The notes under the pieces were generated by a model. It was not told the DNA's origin and did no database searches. It saw only the letters and a list, made by a program, of their open reading frames with translations. Made by a program: the position numbers and the translations under genes. 64,000 bases of DNA from Shewanella oncorhynchi (lineage in GTDB: Bacteria > Pseudomonadota > Gammaproteobacteria > Enterobacterales > Shewanellaceae). Below are positions 47,417 through 57,415 of the stretch, one piece after another (the stretch's first letter is position 1; every line of letters begins with the position of its first letter). Location of the stretch: positions 246,045-310,044 of the forward strand of contig NZ_JABAEB010000004.1 of NCBI RefSeq assembly GCF_012584455.1. The letters run 5' to 3'.

Positions 47417-49324
47417 ATGGAGTCGATTCCACTTGTCAGCAGTCAAAATTCGCAGTTACACACTGCGATGGCTAACACTGATGCCCTCAATGCTACTCCA
47501 CGCCCCATTCCAGTTCAGGTGCAAACATCACCTGAGGGAGATAGTATTATTCTAAACGGTACAGAATATAATTTAAAGCTAGTTAATGCTCAACAGCGGC
47601 AAATATTGTTGACTGCTAATAGCTTTTTAGTCACGCCCAATGCGCAGAACAGTTCAACTCCAACTAAGATAGTGCAAAACTCCACTAGCCAACTACTTGC
47701 GTTAGCTATACCTCTCGTACTGAAAATTCCTGAGGCAGTGATCAATCTGGCACAACAAAATGGCATCTCTCAGACGCAGCTTTCTGCACTCGCGGCTCGC
47801 ACACAGGGCTATCCATTACCCAACGTCACTATAGTTAACAAGGAGCTTCAATTTGCTAATGGTACCGTTGTAGCACAAGATCCTGGACCCCAGCTGAATC
47901 AAGGTGAATTCATTGCGAAAATAGCCTTTCAACAAGGGCGCCCTATTTTATTACTCACCCCAATACAGAGCAAACTCGAAATCATAATTGGGGCGCCAGT
48001 AAATGAAACTCAGGTTCCCACAAATAAACCATCTTCTGATCTTGTGATCGCGAAAATTGAACCAGCCCAGATCATTGCGTCCTTTCTAAAAAAACTCGAA
48101 AATATCAACTTTTTACCTGAGCCCACAAAACAAATTATCACGGCTAAAGTCGATATTATGCAGCTTCAAAATAAAGGTGATGTTCCATCAGCGCCTACTG
48201 CGACTGGCTCACAGAATATCTCTAACGCGCAAGTCATAACGCCAACAACTAAAGACTTAGGTCAGATCAGCACTCAAAACTCAGCCCTTGAAAATCGGCT
48301 TGTGGGTCAATCACCAGCATCACAAATGGGTGAAAACGTAAATAGCAAAAACGGGTTGTCTCAAAGCTCAAAAACATCACAAGAAATCCTAAGTGTGAGT
48401 CCTACAGACATAAACAAACTTAATAATATTTTAGGATCCAGTAGCCAAAAGAGTGAACAACAAGACAATGATGCTAAGACTGACACTTCGATAAAAGTGG
48501 CTGATGTCTTACAAAAAGCGTTCAATAAAGCGGGGGCACTTCCTATTGAGTTATCTCGTTCTAATAGCAGCTCGAATTTAGCATCTGAGTTATTGAAACA
48601 CCTACCGCATTTAGGGCTGCCACCACTGAGCCAATTAAATGATATCGATGAACTCAAAGCCAATATTCTCGGTCTAGCGAGTCTAAATCTTGCTACGCCT
48701 CAATCAAATCAAGCCTCAATGCTCATGAATGGGAGTGCAATAACCTCACTTTTTCAGCTGCTACTTGGCTTTAAAGCCAATAACAATTCGAATTCCGTGA
48801 GCAAAAAGCTTGCCGACTACCTTGAACAGTTACAAGCTAAAGTGGGCTTCTCCACTAAACTTCTTGGGCAACTGAGCAAAGCAGGAGGCCTTGATAGCAT
48901 GGGACTATTAGCCTCTAACCTGCATTTATACCAACAGGCAAGTAATGAGAGCGCTGGCAATTTGGTGTGGTTCTTCGCCCTGCCCTATGGCATTAACCAA
49001 CGACAGGAGCAACTGGAAGGGAAATTTGAGCAAGAAGCCGATCCTGATGACCCAGATAAAAAAATGGGATGGCGTTTACAACTGAAGTTTAATCTAGCAC
49101 AAGGACCTCTGCTGATTTCAGCCCAAAACCACAATCAACAATTAGATATCCAGTTTAAAGGCAATAGTCAGATACTACTTAATAAGGTTAATAACTTTTT
49201 AACGCCCTTAAGCCAAAAACTATCACAACTGGGTTTTACGCCTGGAGAACTATCAACTCAAATAGCGCAAGTACCAGCAACCTTATTACCTGGTGATCAT
49301 TTCCTCGTAAAGACAAAAGCTTAA
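47417..49324 (+). CDS. FliK-like flagellar hook-length control family protein
   Basis: 635 residues: long, low-complexity, Gln/Asn/Ser/Thr-rich N-terminal and middle part (1-470) without membrane segments, then a compact C-terminal domain (~505-635; WRLQLKFNLAQGPLLISAQN ... LSQKLSQLGFTPGELSTQ) resembling the FliK Flg_hook domain. It is 61 bases before the FhlB gene, and this pair lies next to the flagellar cluster, hence a second FliK-like secreted ruler or partner of the FlhB-type switch. The classic FliK gene is not in view. I am only moderately sure of the domain. Confidence 0.65.
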   Translation: MESIPLVSSQNSQLHTAMANTDALNATPRPIPVQVQTSPEGDSIILNGTEYNLKLVNAQQRQILLTANSFLVTPNAQNSSTPTKIVQNSTSQLLALAIPLVLKIPEAVINLAQQNGISQTQLSALAARTQGYPLPNVTIVNKELQFANGTVVAQDPGPQLNQGEFIAKIAFQQGRPILLLTPIQSKLEIIIGAPVNETQVPTNKPSSDLVIAKIEPAQIIASFLKKLENINFLPEPTKQIITAKVDIMQLQNKGDVPSAPTATGSQNISNAQVITPTTKDLGQISTQNSALENRLVGQSPASQMGENVNSKNGLSQSSKTSQEILSVSPTDINKLNNILGSSSQKSEQQDNDAKTDTSIKVADVLQKAFNKAGALPIELSRSNSSSNLASELLKHLPHLGLPPLSQLNDIDELKANILGLASLNLATPQSNQASMLMNGSAITSLFQLLLGFKANNNSNSVSKKLADYLEQLQAKVGFSTKLLGQLSKAGGLDSMGLLASNLHLYQQASNESAGNLVWFFALPYGINQRQEQLEGKFEQEADPDDPDKKMGWRLQLKFNLAQGPLLISAQNHNQQLDIQFKGNSQILLNKVNNFLTPLSQKLSQLGFTPGELSTQIAQVPATLLPGDHFLVKTKA

Positions 49325-49385
49325 TGAGTGACAATGTTCCAACACTAATATTGAGTTCATTATACAAAACATTGGAAATAACGAT

Positions 49386-49694
49386 ATGAGTGAAGAGAGT
49401 GAACCTAAACAAGCTGTCGCACTGAGCTACGATGGCCGTAACGCTCCTAAAATAGTTGCGACTGGTGAAGGGCTTATCGCAGAAGAAATTATTGCCTTAG
49501 CTAAGGCTAACGGCATTTATATTCATCAAGATCCCCATCTGAGCCATTTTTTGCAATTGCTAGAATTAGGAGAAGAAATTCCCAAAGAGCTTTACCTGCT
49601 TATCGCCGAACTGATTGCATTTGTGTATATGCTCGACGGTAAATTTCCTGAGCAATGGAATAATATGCATAAAAAAATTGTCGAGAAAGCATAA
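49386..49694 (+). CDS. FhlB (FlhX) : orphan FlhB cytoplasmic-domain homologue
   Basis: 102 residues matching the part of FlhB after the autocleavage site: QAVALSYDGRNAPKIVATGE (compare FAVAIKYDV...APFVIAKG in FlhB at 63.4 kb), GLIAEEIIALAKANGIYIHQ (compare REIARAHNIAIVSA), and 'LGEEIPKELYLLIAELIAFVY'. It lacks the NP-x-H motif, so it represents the C-terminal subdomain (FlhB-CC) alone. Proteins of this type (FhlB/FlhX) can substitute for or tune FlhB. Follows the FliK-like gene and ends at a terminator. Confidence 0.88.
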   Translation: MSEESEPKQAVALSYDGRNAPKIVATGEGLIAEEIIALAKANGIYIHQDPHLSHFLQLLELGEEIPKELYLLIAELIAFVYMLDGKFPEQWNNMHKKIVEKA

Positions 49695-49700
49695 AATAAA

Positions 49701-49726
49701 AAAGCTAATTCAGAAAAATTAGCTTT
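49701..49726. terminator. Bidirectional hairpin between FhlB and DUF2802 genes
   Basis: 10-bp stem AAAGCTAATT (49701-49710) and AATTAGCTTT (49717-49726), CAGAAA loop, with A- and T-rich flanks on both sides; between convergent genes. Confidence 0.85.
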
Positions 49727-49747
49727 TAGTGTTCAATTGGCTACCGA

Positions 49748-50146
49748 TTACTTACGATGCAGACGGATCAACAGCTCGGCTTCAGCTTTAGGTAATTCGC
49801 ATTCCTTAATCAACTCGTCAACGCCAGCACCAAGCGCGACCATCTTCATGGCTCGAGTATAAAGTTTTGCCTGTGGATCCTGTTGAGTCGTCTCTTCAAT
49901 CCGTTCAGACTGTTGCAATATGCGTTTCTCTAATTCAATAACACGACGGCCTACACCGATTGTGCCACTGCGTAATTCTTGCAATTCGCGTTTAAAAGAC
50001 TCTCGCTGCCGATCGCCCTCTTTAACTAACACAGTCAATGCCTCAACTTTGCTTCTTAATTTACTCAATTGCTTTTGTAAAAAGAGTACTAACCCTAAGC
50101 ATGCGATGACATAGACTAACGCTGCGATCAAAAATTCATCGCCCAT
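49748..50146 (-). CDS. DUF2802 membrane-anchored coiled-coil protein
   Basis: 132 residues: one N-terminal transmembrane helix (LIAALVYVIACLGLVLFLQ), a long coiled coil (~25-90), and a C-terminal helix-turn-helix-like segment (LGAGVDELIKECELPKAEAE, then LLIRLHRK). This protein family sits after cheW in the polar flagellar/chemotaxis cluster of Vibrio and Shewanella. ATG 50146 is preceded by AAGGA at 6 bases; the frame extends one codon to a TTG. Role unknown, probably linked to polar arrays or flagella. Confidence 0.85.
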   Translation of the reverse strand: MGDEFLIAALVYVIACLGLVLFLQKQLSKLRSKVEALTVLVKEGDRQRESFKRELQELRSGTIGVGRRVIELEKRILQQSERIEETTQQDPQAKLYTRAMKMVALGAGVDELIKECELPKAEAELLIRLHRK

Positions 50147-50326
50147 CAAAAATCCTTATACTCACTCAAAGCCATAGATTAGGAGCTGGCTTACAATTGA
50201 GTTATCTATTCCAAAGTGCTCACTTAACGTCACCAATATAATTGGCCATTGTTCAAGCTATAATAAAAAGACTTCGTCTATCCATAAATCGTAAATACTC
50301 AACATCATCGATTTATTCGCAAATAA

Positions 50327-50359
50327 ACAAAATAGCTGAATGAATTCTAATCATTCAGC
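50327..50359 (-). terminator. Terminator after cheW
   Basis: Minus strand stem GCTGAATGA and TCATTCAGC (50351-50359 and 50335-50343), TTAGAAT loop, followed by TATTTTGTTT. It ends the flhA-to-cheW transcript; the DUF2802 gene downstream would need its own promoter or read-through. Confidence 0.85.
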
Positions 50360-50376
50360 CTTATCACACTCATTGA

Positions 50377-50871
50377 TTAGATCTGAGTCAACTCAGCCCA
50401 TTCTTCATCGGACAATAATTTGTCGAGGTCAACTAAGATAAGTAATTCATTGTCGCGATTGCTCACGCCTTGAATAAACTTAGCACTCTCTTCCGTTCCA
50501 ACATTAGGCGCATTGTCAATTTCAGAGCGGCGCAAATAAACCACTTCTGCAACACTATCAACTAAGATACCAATGACCTGCTTTTCAGCTTCGATGATAA
50601 CGATTCGGGTTGAATCATCAACTTCAGCAGACTGCAATCCAAAACGTGAGCGGGTATCAATTACAGTGACAACATTACCACGCAAGTTAATGATGCCTAG
50701 AACATAATAGGGGGCACCAGGTACGGGGGCAATTTCAGTATAACGCAGCACTTCCTGCACTTGCATTACGTTTATACCGTAAGTTTCATGGTCCAACTTA
50801 AAGGTAACCCATTGTAATACTGCATCATCTTTACTTGCAGCGACTGCTGCTACATTTCTTGTATCTTTCAT
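50377..50871 (-). CDS. cheW: CheW chemotaxis coupling protein
   Basis: 164 residues. Start at ATG 50871 because GAGG lies 6 bases before it; a longer frame overlaps parP. CheW/SH3-like fold: WVTFKLDHETYGINVMQVQE, APVPGAPYYVLGIINLRGNV, VTVIDTRSRFGL and GILVDSVAEVVYLRRSEID. It joins CheA to chemoreceptors in polar arrays. Ends the che operon, 7 bases after parP, and is followed by a terminator. Confidence 0.97.
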   Translation of the reverse strand: MKDTRNVAAVAASKDDAVLQWVTFKLDHETYGINVMQVQEVLRYTEIAPVPGAPYYVLGIINLRGNVVTVIDTRSRFGLQSAEVDDSTRIVIIEAEKQVIGILVDSVAEVVYLRRSEIDNAPNVGTEESAKFIQGVSNRDNELLILVDLDKLLSDEEWAELTQI

Positions 50872-50878
50872 GTTTACC

Positions 50879-51874
50879 TCAACCAATTGAGTCCTGACAA
50901 CCTAAACCCGCATTAAGCATTTCAACTAAGGCTTGTACGTGCAAAATGCCACACATCTGTTCTTTCACTACACCCGCTAACCAAGGGCGTTTACCCGCTT
51001 GACTACGCCAGTTGACTTGCGATTTATTAATTTTTACCGCATTGACCAAGGACTCACAAGTCAATCCCCAGTTACTGCCTTCTAATAATACAAGATATTG
51101 ATAATTTACCGATTGCGCCAGTTTATCTGTGTATTTTTCTGGCATAACCCACGCACAAGTGTCGACAATGTTCAATTGTTCCTCCCTATGCGTCTGTACA
51201 CCAAGAAACCATGCGGGTCGACCAAAGATGTGGTTTATCCGCTCAACTTTTACTATTCCACCTAAACTCACCAAAGGCACAGCCAATGTCAGCCCTGCTA
51301 CTTTAAAGAATAGTACCTGAAACTCATCATCGAGCACTTCTTGCAAATCTTTTGTCACACTAGGAGGCGTAATGCCGACTTGTGTTTCTGGCACAACCAC
51401 TGGCTCAACGATTTCATCAACAACGGTTTCATTAACAACAGGCTGAGCTTGTGGTACTTCCACCACAACAGGTTGAACATCAATAGGTGGCGCTATCTCT
51501 ACTGAAGGTGGTATCGGTTCTAACCTTGCAGTCTTTAGTACTGGCGCTAGTAATTTCTCTAACGCTTGCTTATTCACTTGAGCTACAACCTGGCTTACCG
51601 GAGCAACAAACTCATGTTGTCTTGGCGCCGCTTTTGGCTGCAACTGCGCAGTAGGCGTTATGGCCTTCTCTACATTCTGCGGTGCGGCAGTGCGACCATT
51701 TTCAGCCAAAATAGCCGCATCGAGCAATGCTGCCTCCGTTTGATTAACGGCAACATTTTGATTTGAGTCTGCTTTTACAATGCTTTGAGGGGAAACAATC
51801 TGGTTTGGACTGTCGTCTTCCTGTAGCAATAATGCGAAAAAATCAAAAACAGTTTCATCAACCGATTTTGACAT
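50879..51874 (-). CDS. parP: ParP : CheW-like adaptor for polar array placement
   Basis: 331 residues. Start ATG 51874 has GGGGAG 8 bases before and overlaps parC by 17 bases. Residues 1-185 are Pro/Val-rich and probably disordered (PPIDVQPVVVEVPQAQPVVN). The C-terminal ~145 residues are a CheW-like (AIF) domain: VLFFKVAGLTLAVPLVSLGG, GRPAWFLGVQTHREEQLNIV and LTCESLVNAVKI. Gene order parC-parP-cheW is as in Vibrio, where ParP tethers arrays to ParC at the pole and binds the LID region of CheA. Confidence 0.9.
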   Translation of the reverse strand: MSKSVDETVFDFFALLLQEDDSPNQIVSPQSIVKADSNQNVAVNQTEAALLDAAILAENGRTAAPQNVEKAITPTAQLQPKAAPRQHEFVAPVSQVVAQVNKQALEKLLAPVLKTARLEPIPPSVEIAPPIDVQPVVVEVPQAQPVVNETVVDEIVEPVVVPETQVGITPPSVTKDLQEVLDDEFQVLFFKVAGLTLAVPLVSLGGIVKVERINHIFGRPAWFLGVQTHREEQLNIVDTCAWVMPEKYTDKLAQSVNYQYLVLLEGSNWGLTCESLVNAVKINKSQVNWRSQAGKRPWLAGVVKEQMCGILHVQALVEMLNAGLGCQDSIG

Positions 51875-52649
51875 GGCCAAACTCCCCAACTAATAAGAAA
51901 TCTAATAATCTTTCATAGGCTTTAACGCCGCGGCAACCACTCGCATAATGCGATGCTGGCAAATGTGCCAAACTGGCATCTCTAAACTTAGTGTCTACTG
52001 GAATAACGTCTTTCCACAAAGTATCACTGTATTCGGCACCAAGAACTTGCAAAGCCGCAGGTGATGCTTTGGTGCGTTTATCGTACATGGTTGGCACAAC
52101 AGTGTAACTGTAGCGCGTCTTCTTAGATCGCCCCATTAACTCCATTGTTTTAATCATCCGCTCTAGCCCTTTAATGGCAAGAAACTCCGTCTGCACAGGA
52201 ATAATGATATGCTGACTTGCCGCAAGCGCATTGACCATTAATACCCCGAGTACGGGTGGGCAATCAACGATAGCAACATCATAATCATCAGCAACCAGTG
52301 CTAATAAATTACGTAGTACTAATCCCATTCCTTCTTGATGACCTAAGGCTCTGTCTAAGGTAGCCAATGCCATAGTTGCAGGTAATAAATCTAAACCATC
52401 GACTAAGGTTGGCACAACATGGGATAAAACGAGTTCCTTAGAAAGGTTTTTATGGGCAAGAAAAACATCAAACAACGAGCCTGGAACCTCTTCAGAATCA
52501 ATACCTAAGTAATAACCTAACGAAGCATGTGGATCGGTATCTATCATAAGAACACGCTTGCCACGCTTAGCTAATGTTCCCGCTAAACTCGCTACCGTCG
52601 TGGTTTTACCTACGCCACCTTTTTGATTCGCTATGGTCCAGACTTTCAA
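51858..52649 (-). CDS. parC: ParC : ParA-like ATPase for chemotaxis array positioning
   Basis: 263 residues. Deviant Walker A NQKGGVGKTTTVASLAGTLA, switch I/II VAIVDCPPVLGVLMVNAL and LIDTDPHASLGYYLGI. Length and neighbours fit the ParA/MinD ATPase ParC of Vibrio, which brings chemotaxis arrays to the cell pole. It is separated from cheB by a single-pass membrane protein gene. A role in chromosome partition is unlikely given the operon. Confidence 0.93.
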   Translation of the reverse strand: MKVWTIANQKGGVGKTTTVASLAGTLAKRGKRVLMIDTDPHASLGYYLGIDSEEVPGSLFDVFLAHKNLSKELVLSHVVPTLVDGLDLLPATMALATLDRALGHQEGMGLVLRNLLALVADDYDVAIVDCPPVLGVLMVNALAASQHIIIPVQTEFLAIKGLERMIKTMELMGRSKKTRYSYTVVPTMYDKRTKASPAALQVLGAEYSDTLWKDVIPVDTKFRDASLAHLPASHYASGCRGVKAYERLLDFLLVGEFGHVKIG

Positions 52650-52719
52650 GAAGTGACCCTACCTATACTGGTTAATATGCTAATGAACTAGAAAATTGTG
52701 AGTTCACAAATTCTAAAAA

Positions 52720-53262
52720 TTACTGCTCTTTTCTGGTCGTGACTCGAATGCCGCCATTAGGCAAACTAATCACTTTGACACCATCGGCATTCTCAGATAT
52801 CACCACGGGCAGCATCTCTGCATTTTGGGGGGCAATTGTCTGAGAAACAGCTTTAACCTCTTTTTCTGGCGCTTGAAGCTGTTTAGGAATAGAGGATTCC
52901 AGATTAGTTTTTTCCTTCGCCGTATCTATTTCAGTATCTGGTTTGCCCAGCAAAGGCGGAATGCTATTTTGTACCGGCTCAGGACCAATCGCTACAGCCT
53001 TCTGCTCACCCGGAGCCGCTAATTGCAACATTGCTTTAGTCTGATCTGGATGAGACGCTAACCAAGTTGCAATAGCCTCAGCCTGTTCGTCAGGTACCAT
53101 TAACAACACCTGAGTCGATTCCAAACGTTTTACATCCGCCTGCAGCAAACTATTCTTACGCTTGTAATCAAGGCTTAAGGCCCCAAGAACCAAAATGGCT
53201 ATGCCCATCAACAAGATGATGAGCACACTATTTGTGCTCATCGGATATTGATTTTTAGACAC
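52720..53262 (-). CDS. Single-pass membrane protein of unknown function, between cheB and parC
   Basis: 180 residues; one hydrophobic helix near the N-terminus ([19 protein letters not shown]), followed by a charged segment, then a Pro/Lys/Glu-rich tail. The middle section, [20 protein letters not shown], looks structured, and the C-terminus [17 protein letters not shown] resembles the DUF-type ends of small inner-membrane partners. GTG 53262 overlaps cheB by 8 bases; ATG 53241 is another start. Family not recognised. Its place in the operon suggests a job with the ParC/ParP/CheB module. Confidence 0.75.
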   Translation of the reverse strand: MSKNQYPMSTNSVLIILLMGIAILVLGALSLDYKRKNSLLQADVKRLESTQVLLMVPDEQAEAIATWLASHPDQTKAMLQLAAPGEQKAVAIGPEPVQNSIPPLLGKPDTEIDTAKEKTNLESSIPKQLQAPEKEVKAVSQTIAPQNAEMLPVVISENADGVKVISLPNGGIRVTTRKEQ

Positions 53263-54382
53263 GAACAGACTCTTTTAAAATACATTCGGCCATGCTGTCT
53301 AAGGCTATCGACTGGGTGGCAATCCCTGCACTCGCAACGGCTTGTGGCATACCATAAACCACACAACTGGCTTCATCTTGCGCCCAAATGGTAGCGCCTA
53401 CAGCTTTCAACATACGTGCGCCTTCTCTGCCATCCGCCCCCATGCCAGTTAATACAACAGCAAGCACATCACCACTAAAGGCTTTAGAAGCAGAAGCAAA
53501 GGTGATATCCACACAGGGCTTATAATTCATATCAGCACTGCCTGCGATAACTTTTAATCGGCCACTTGCTCCAGTACGTTCAACCATCATTTGCATACCA
53601 CCTGGCGCTAAATATGCACAACCCGGTTTAAGAAGATCGCCATTAGCGGCCTCTTTTACTTCAATTTTACATAAGCCATTTAAACGACTCGCAAATGCAG
53701 GGGTAAAAGCTGCTGGCATATGCTGAATTAATAGAATTGGGTGCGGATAGTTTGCTGGAAACTGCGTGAGTATTTTTTGCAGCGCAACCGGACCACCAGT
53801 AGATGTACCGATCAGCAATAATTTATACTGCTTACCACTTGCACGAATCGTCGTTGCCGTTGACGTTCTAACAGGAGCTGCGACAGGCGTATGAGCCGAT
53901 ATACTCGTTGTACCTAAAACGCTACCTGTTGGACGCAAACTAGGTGTTGACGCGACTACAGGACGTGCAATCGGACGAAACATTCTGCGTCGTCCCAATG
54001 CCTTAACTCTTTGTTGCAACAATAAAATGGCATCATCTTTGTTGGTCGCAATATCTTCAAAACGTTTAGGTAGAAAATCTAATGCACCAGCATCTAAAGC
54101 GTCTAACGTTGCTTTAGCGCCATCATGGGTTAAAGAAGAAAACATCAAGATCGGAGTCGGACACTTAGCCATGATTTCACGAACAGCAGTAATACCATCC
54201 ATGACAGGCATCTCAATATCCATAGTGATAACTTGGGGATTAAGCTCAGCAGCCAACTTCACCGCTTCGGCCCCATTTGAGGCCGTCGCGATAACTTCCA
54301 GTTCAGGATCTTGATTGACTATTTCACTAACACGTCGTCTGAAAAAACTTGAGTCATCAACGACTAATACTTTAATGGCCAT
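53255..54382 (-). CDS. cheB: CheB receptor methylesterase/deamidase
   Basis: 375 residues. Receiver domain (1-125; [15 protein letters not shown], phospho-acceptor Asp in [13 protein letters not shown]), a ~50-residue Ser/Thr/Ala-rich linker, and the methylesterase domain with catalytic Ser in [17 protein letters not shown], His in [12 protein letters not shown] and Asp in [13 protein letters not shown]. Demethylates glutamates of chemoreceptors, for adaptation. No cheR lies in the window. Confidence 0.97.
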   Translation of the reverse strand: MAIKVLVVDDSSFFRRRVSEIVNQDPELEVIATASNGAEAVKLAAELNPQVITMDIEMPVMDGITAVREIMAKCPTPILMFSSLTHDGAKATLDALDAGALDFLPKRFEDIATNKDDAILLLQQRVKALGRRRMFRPIARPVVASTPSLRPTGSVLGTTSISAHTPVAAPVRTSTATTIRASGKQYKLLLIGTSTGGPVALQKILTQFPANYPHPILLIQHMPAAFTPAFASRLNGLCKIEVKEAANGDLLKPGCAYLAPGGMQMMVERTGASGRLKVIAGSADMNYKPCVDITFASASKAFSGDVLAVVLTGMGADGREGARMLKAVGATIWAQDEASCVVYGMPQAVASAGIATQSIALDSMAECILKESVRV

Positions 54383-54402
54383 TCCATTCCTTAGCTTGGA
54401 AA

Positions 54403-56649
54403 CTAATTCTTACTTTTCGCATAATGCTTTAGCAATCCAGGAACATCTAAGATCAGTGCAATACCACCATCCGATGTAATTGTCGCACCAGCCATCCCAG
54501 GAGTGCCATGTAACATAGCGCCAAGAGGTTTAATAACAACCTCTTCTTGTCCTATTAAGGCATCCACTACAAAACCAATTTGCATCATGCCTAATTGCAC
54601 GATAACCACATGACCATGCTTTTTATCGCCATGTTTAAAGGTCGTTTTGTTTCTATGTAGCCAGTGTTCCAAATAGAACAAAGGTACGGCCTTATTACGC
54701 ACTATGACAGTCAGTTGCCCATCAACAATATTGGTTTTTGTGAGATCGAGATGGAAAATCTCATTCACGCTAGATAGAGGTAATGCGAACACTTGTTTAG
54801 CGACATCGACCATTAAGGTAGGCATAATCGCCAGTGTTAACGGTACTTTAATCTCAAGTATCGTTCCCTTACCTTTCATGGAATCAATATGTACAGTGCC
54901 ATTCAGCTGGGTGATACGAGTTTTTACCACGTCCATCCCAACACCACGGCCTGAAATATCTGAAATCTCAACTTTAGTTGAAAAACCTGGTGCAAAAATC
55001 AAATTATAGGCTTCGCTATCTGTCATCCGCGAAGCAGAATCTTCATCGAGCACACCACGATTTATGGCGATTTTTTTGAGTTTTTCAGGATCCATGCCTG
55101 CGCCATCGTCTTCGATTTTCAGCAGTATATGGTCGCCTTCCTGACTTGCAGATAAGGTAATCGTTCCCGTTCTTGGCTTACCACTAGCTTCACGCTCGTT
55201 TGGCATCTCGATACCATGGTCCACAGAGTTACGCACTAAGTGGACGAGTGGATCGGCAAGCGCTTCAACGAGGTTTTTATCTAAGTCAGTTTCTTCACCG
55301 ACCATGATCAAATCAATTTCTTTGTTTAGTGTACGAGCAAGATCACGTACCACCCGAGGGAAACGACCAAACACTTTCTTGATCGGTTGCATACGGGTTT
55401 TCATCACAGCGCCTTGCAAATCGGCAGTAACGAGATCTAAGTTCGCGAGAGCTTTCGACATCTCCTCATCATCACGACTGATGCCTAAGCTCACCAATCG
55501 ATTACGCACTAACACTAACTCACCCACCATATTCATGATCTGGTCGAGTCGTGCAGTATCTACACGTACTGTTGTTTCACCCTGAGGCACATTCGCAGAG
55601 CTAGCCTTAGCAGGAGCTTTATCGACAACCGCAATTTCCACCTTAGGCTTTGCAGCAACGACTGGAGCAGGAGCTGGTACTGCGGCTTTAACTGGCGCAG
55701 CATGTAGTGCAGCAGTAGGTGCTACAGTCGAAACAGGGGGCGTAGGCGCTTTGACTTCGGCTTTCGCAGGTGCTCCGCCTTTCCCGTGGAGTTCGTCGAG
55801 TAATCGCTCAAACTCATCATCGGTAATTTCATCAGCATCTACAATCGGTTGAGGCGCAGGTGTTGCCACAACCTTAGGCTTAACAGGCACTTCAGCCTCA
55901 GCTTTAAATTTACCTGAGCCATGAAGTTCATCCAGTAACGCCTCGAACTCATCATCAGTGATGTCATCACCTGATGTTGAAGGTGTTTTAATTGGTGCAG
56001 CAGGCTTGACAGCAACAGGCTCAGATACAAATGTGGTAGCAGCGACCGCTGGTCCCTTTCCTGAACCATGAAGCGCATCCAATAAAGCTTCAAATTCAGC
56101 ATCATTGATATCATCAATACTTGAAGACGTATTTTCAATGGAAGATGAGTTATCACTTATGTCAGCAGGGATTTCTTGAAGGGTAGGAGTATCAATAATG
56201 ACTTCTACAACAGGTTCTGGCTCTGCAACCTTGGCAGAAGCGACTTCAGATGGCAAAGGTGCACCTGAACTGAGCATTTTAAGTCTCGCTAACAAACCTG
56301 AATCGGCGGGGTCTTGTTGTTCGCCCTGCTGGGTTTGCGCAAACATAGTATTAATTGCATCAACAGCCTGCAAAATAATATCCATCAACTCTGCGTTAAC
56401 GCTACGCTTGCCTGTCCGCAATAAATCGAAGGTATTCTCAGCCTCATGACAAACATCAACCATGGGAGTTAAGCTAAGAAAGCCAGCACCACCTTTAACG
56501 GTATGAAAACCTCGGAAAATGGCGTTCAGCAAGTTAGTATCATCAGGATTATTTTCAAGCGCAACGAGTTGCTCTTGCAGAAGCTCTAAAATTTCACCGG
56601 CTTCGATTAAAAAGTCCTGGAGTATCTCTTCATCTACATCAAAGGCCAT
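54403..56649 (-). CDS. cheA: CheA chemotaxis histidine kinase with triple-repeat linker
   Basis: 748 residues from ATG 56649. P1 Hpt domain (1-110) with phospho-acceptor His in [13 protein letters not shown]; no recognisable P2; P3-P4-P5 follow: [21 protein letters not shown] box [17 protein letters not shown]1 [14 protein letters not shown]2 [11 protein letters not shown], and a CheW-like P5 (~610-748). The linker (residues ~180-292) holds three copies of a short acidic motif of the form [13 protein letters not shown], each followed by GSGK or KGG. In Vibrio the same linker region (LID) binds ParP, so these repeats may be ParP-binding sites; inference. Confidence 0.97.
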   Translation of the reverse strand: MAFDVDEEILQDFLIEAGEILELLQEQLVALENNPDDTNLLNAIFRGFHTVKGGAGFLSLTPMVDVCHEAENTFDLLRTGKRSVNAELMDIILQAVDAINTMFAQTQQGEQQDPADSGLLARLKMLSSGAPLPSEVASAKVAEPEPVVEVIIDTPTLQEIPADISDNSSSIENTSSSIDDINDAEFEALLDALHGSGKGPAVAATTFVSEPVAVKPAAPIKTPSTSGDDITDDEFEALLDELHGSGKFKAEAEVPVKPKVVATPAPQPIVDADEITDDEFERLLDELHGKGGAPAKAEVKAPTPPVSTVAPTAALHAAPVKAAVPAPAPVVAAKPKVEIAVVDKAPAKASSANVPQGETTVRVDTARLDQIMNMVGELVLVRNRLVSLGISRDDEEMSKALANLDLVTADLQGAVMKTRMQPIKKVFGRFPRVVRDLARTLNKEIDLIMVGEETDLDKNLVEALADPLVHLVRNSVDHGIEMPNEREASGKPRTGTITLSASQEGDHILLKIEDDGAGMDPEKLKKIAINRGVLDEDSASRMTDSEAYNLIFAPGFSTKVEISDISGRGVGMDVVKTRITQLNGTVHIDSMKGKGTILEIKVPLTLAIMPTLMVDVAKQVFALPLSSVNEIFHLDLTKTNIVDGQLTVIVRNKAVPLFYLEHWLHRNKTTFKHGDKKHGHVVIVQLGMMQIGFVVDALIGQEEVVIKPLGAMLHGTPGMAGATITSDGGIALILDVPGLLKHYAKSKN

Positions 56650-56664
56650 CAAATTGACTCCCAG

Positions 56665-57402
56665 TTAGAAACCCAGACTCGATAGAAGATCATCCACTTC
56701 GTCTTGACCCGTTACCACATCTTGACGAAGCTCGGCATTCATTATCGGGCCTTCTGCTTCAATATTATTTTTCTGAGCAATCTGACTTTCAATCATAGGT
56801 TGCTCACCAAATACCGTCAGCATAGAAACCAGATTACTTTCTACTTCCATTACTAGATCAATAACACGACGTATTATTTGTCCTGTTAAGTCTTGAAAAT
56901 CTTGCGCCATCAAAATTTGATTAAGCAATTCACGTAATCGAGTCGAGTCATTTGCACTACGAGACATAAGGTCTTGTACATCGTGACAAAGGCCCTTAAA
57001 TTCAGTCAGCGCTATCTCGCGTCGCATTAATCTGTCCCAAGATGGCATGACATTTTGAATATTTACGGTCACGGCATTAGCCAAAGGTAAACATTCTTCA
57101 ACCGCATCCATGGTTTTATTTGCAGCTTGTTCGGTCATGTCAATAACGTAATTTAAACGTTGCTTGGCATCGGGGATCTCTGTATTGGCTAATTCAGCAA
57201 GACGATTATCAACTTGAAAATCCATCAGCGCACTATGAAGTTGCCGAGTTAATTTACCTACTTCTTCGAATAATTCTCGTTGCAGTGGAGCAGCAAGCTC
57301 CCGAAATAAATCATCTGCCTGACTTTGCTCACCTGCACTTAATAATTCAACTAAATGCTGAGCTTGCTCGAGCGTGATGAGCCCTGATGTTTGTGACTTC
57401 AT
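56665..57402 (-). CDS. cheZ: CheZ phosphatase of CheY-P
   Basis: 245 residues, helical. The active-site helix has LMAQDFQDLTGQIIRRVIDL with the essential Asp/Gln pair, and the C-terminal end DEVDDLLSSLGF is the CheY-binding peptide of CheZ. It removes phosphate from CheY-P to return the motor to its default direction. 13 bases before is cheY and 12 bases after is cheA, so one operon. Confidence 0.97.
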   Translation of the reverse strand: MKSQTSGLITLEQAQHLVELLSAGEQSQADDLFRELAAPLQRELFEEVGKLTRQLHSALMDFQVDNRLAELANTEIPDAKQRLNYVIDMTEQAANKTMDAVEECLPLANAVTVNIQNVMPSWDRLMRREIALTEFKGLCHDVQDLMSRSANDSTRLRELLNQILMAQDFQDLTGQIIRRVIDLVMEVESNLVSMLTVFGEQPMIESQIAQKNNIEAEGPIMNAELRQDVVTGQDEVDDLLSSLGF

Positions 57403-57415
57403 AGCTCATCCTTGC

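Noticed and set aside
51858..52649. Chromosome-partition ParA
   Set aside because: No ParB or parS nearby; the gene is inside the che operon with parP and cheW, as ParC in Vibrio.
55304..55585. Antisense frames within cheA, flhA, proS and other large genes
   Set aside because: They are shadows of strong genes with full domain support; no independent start signals.
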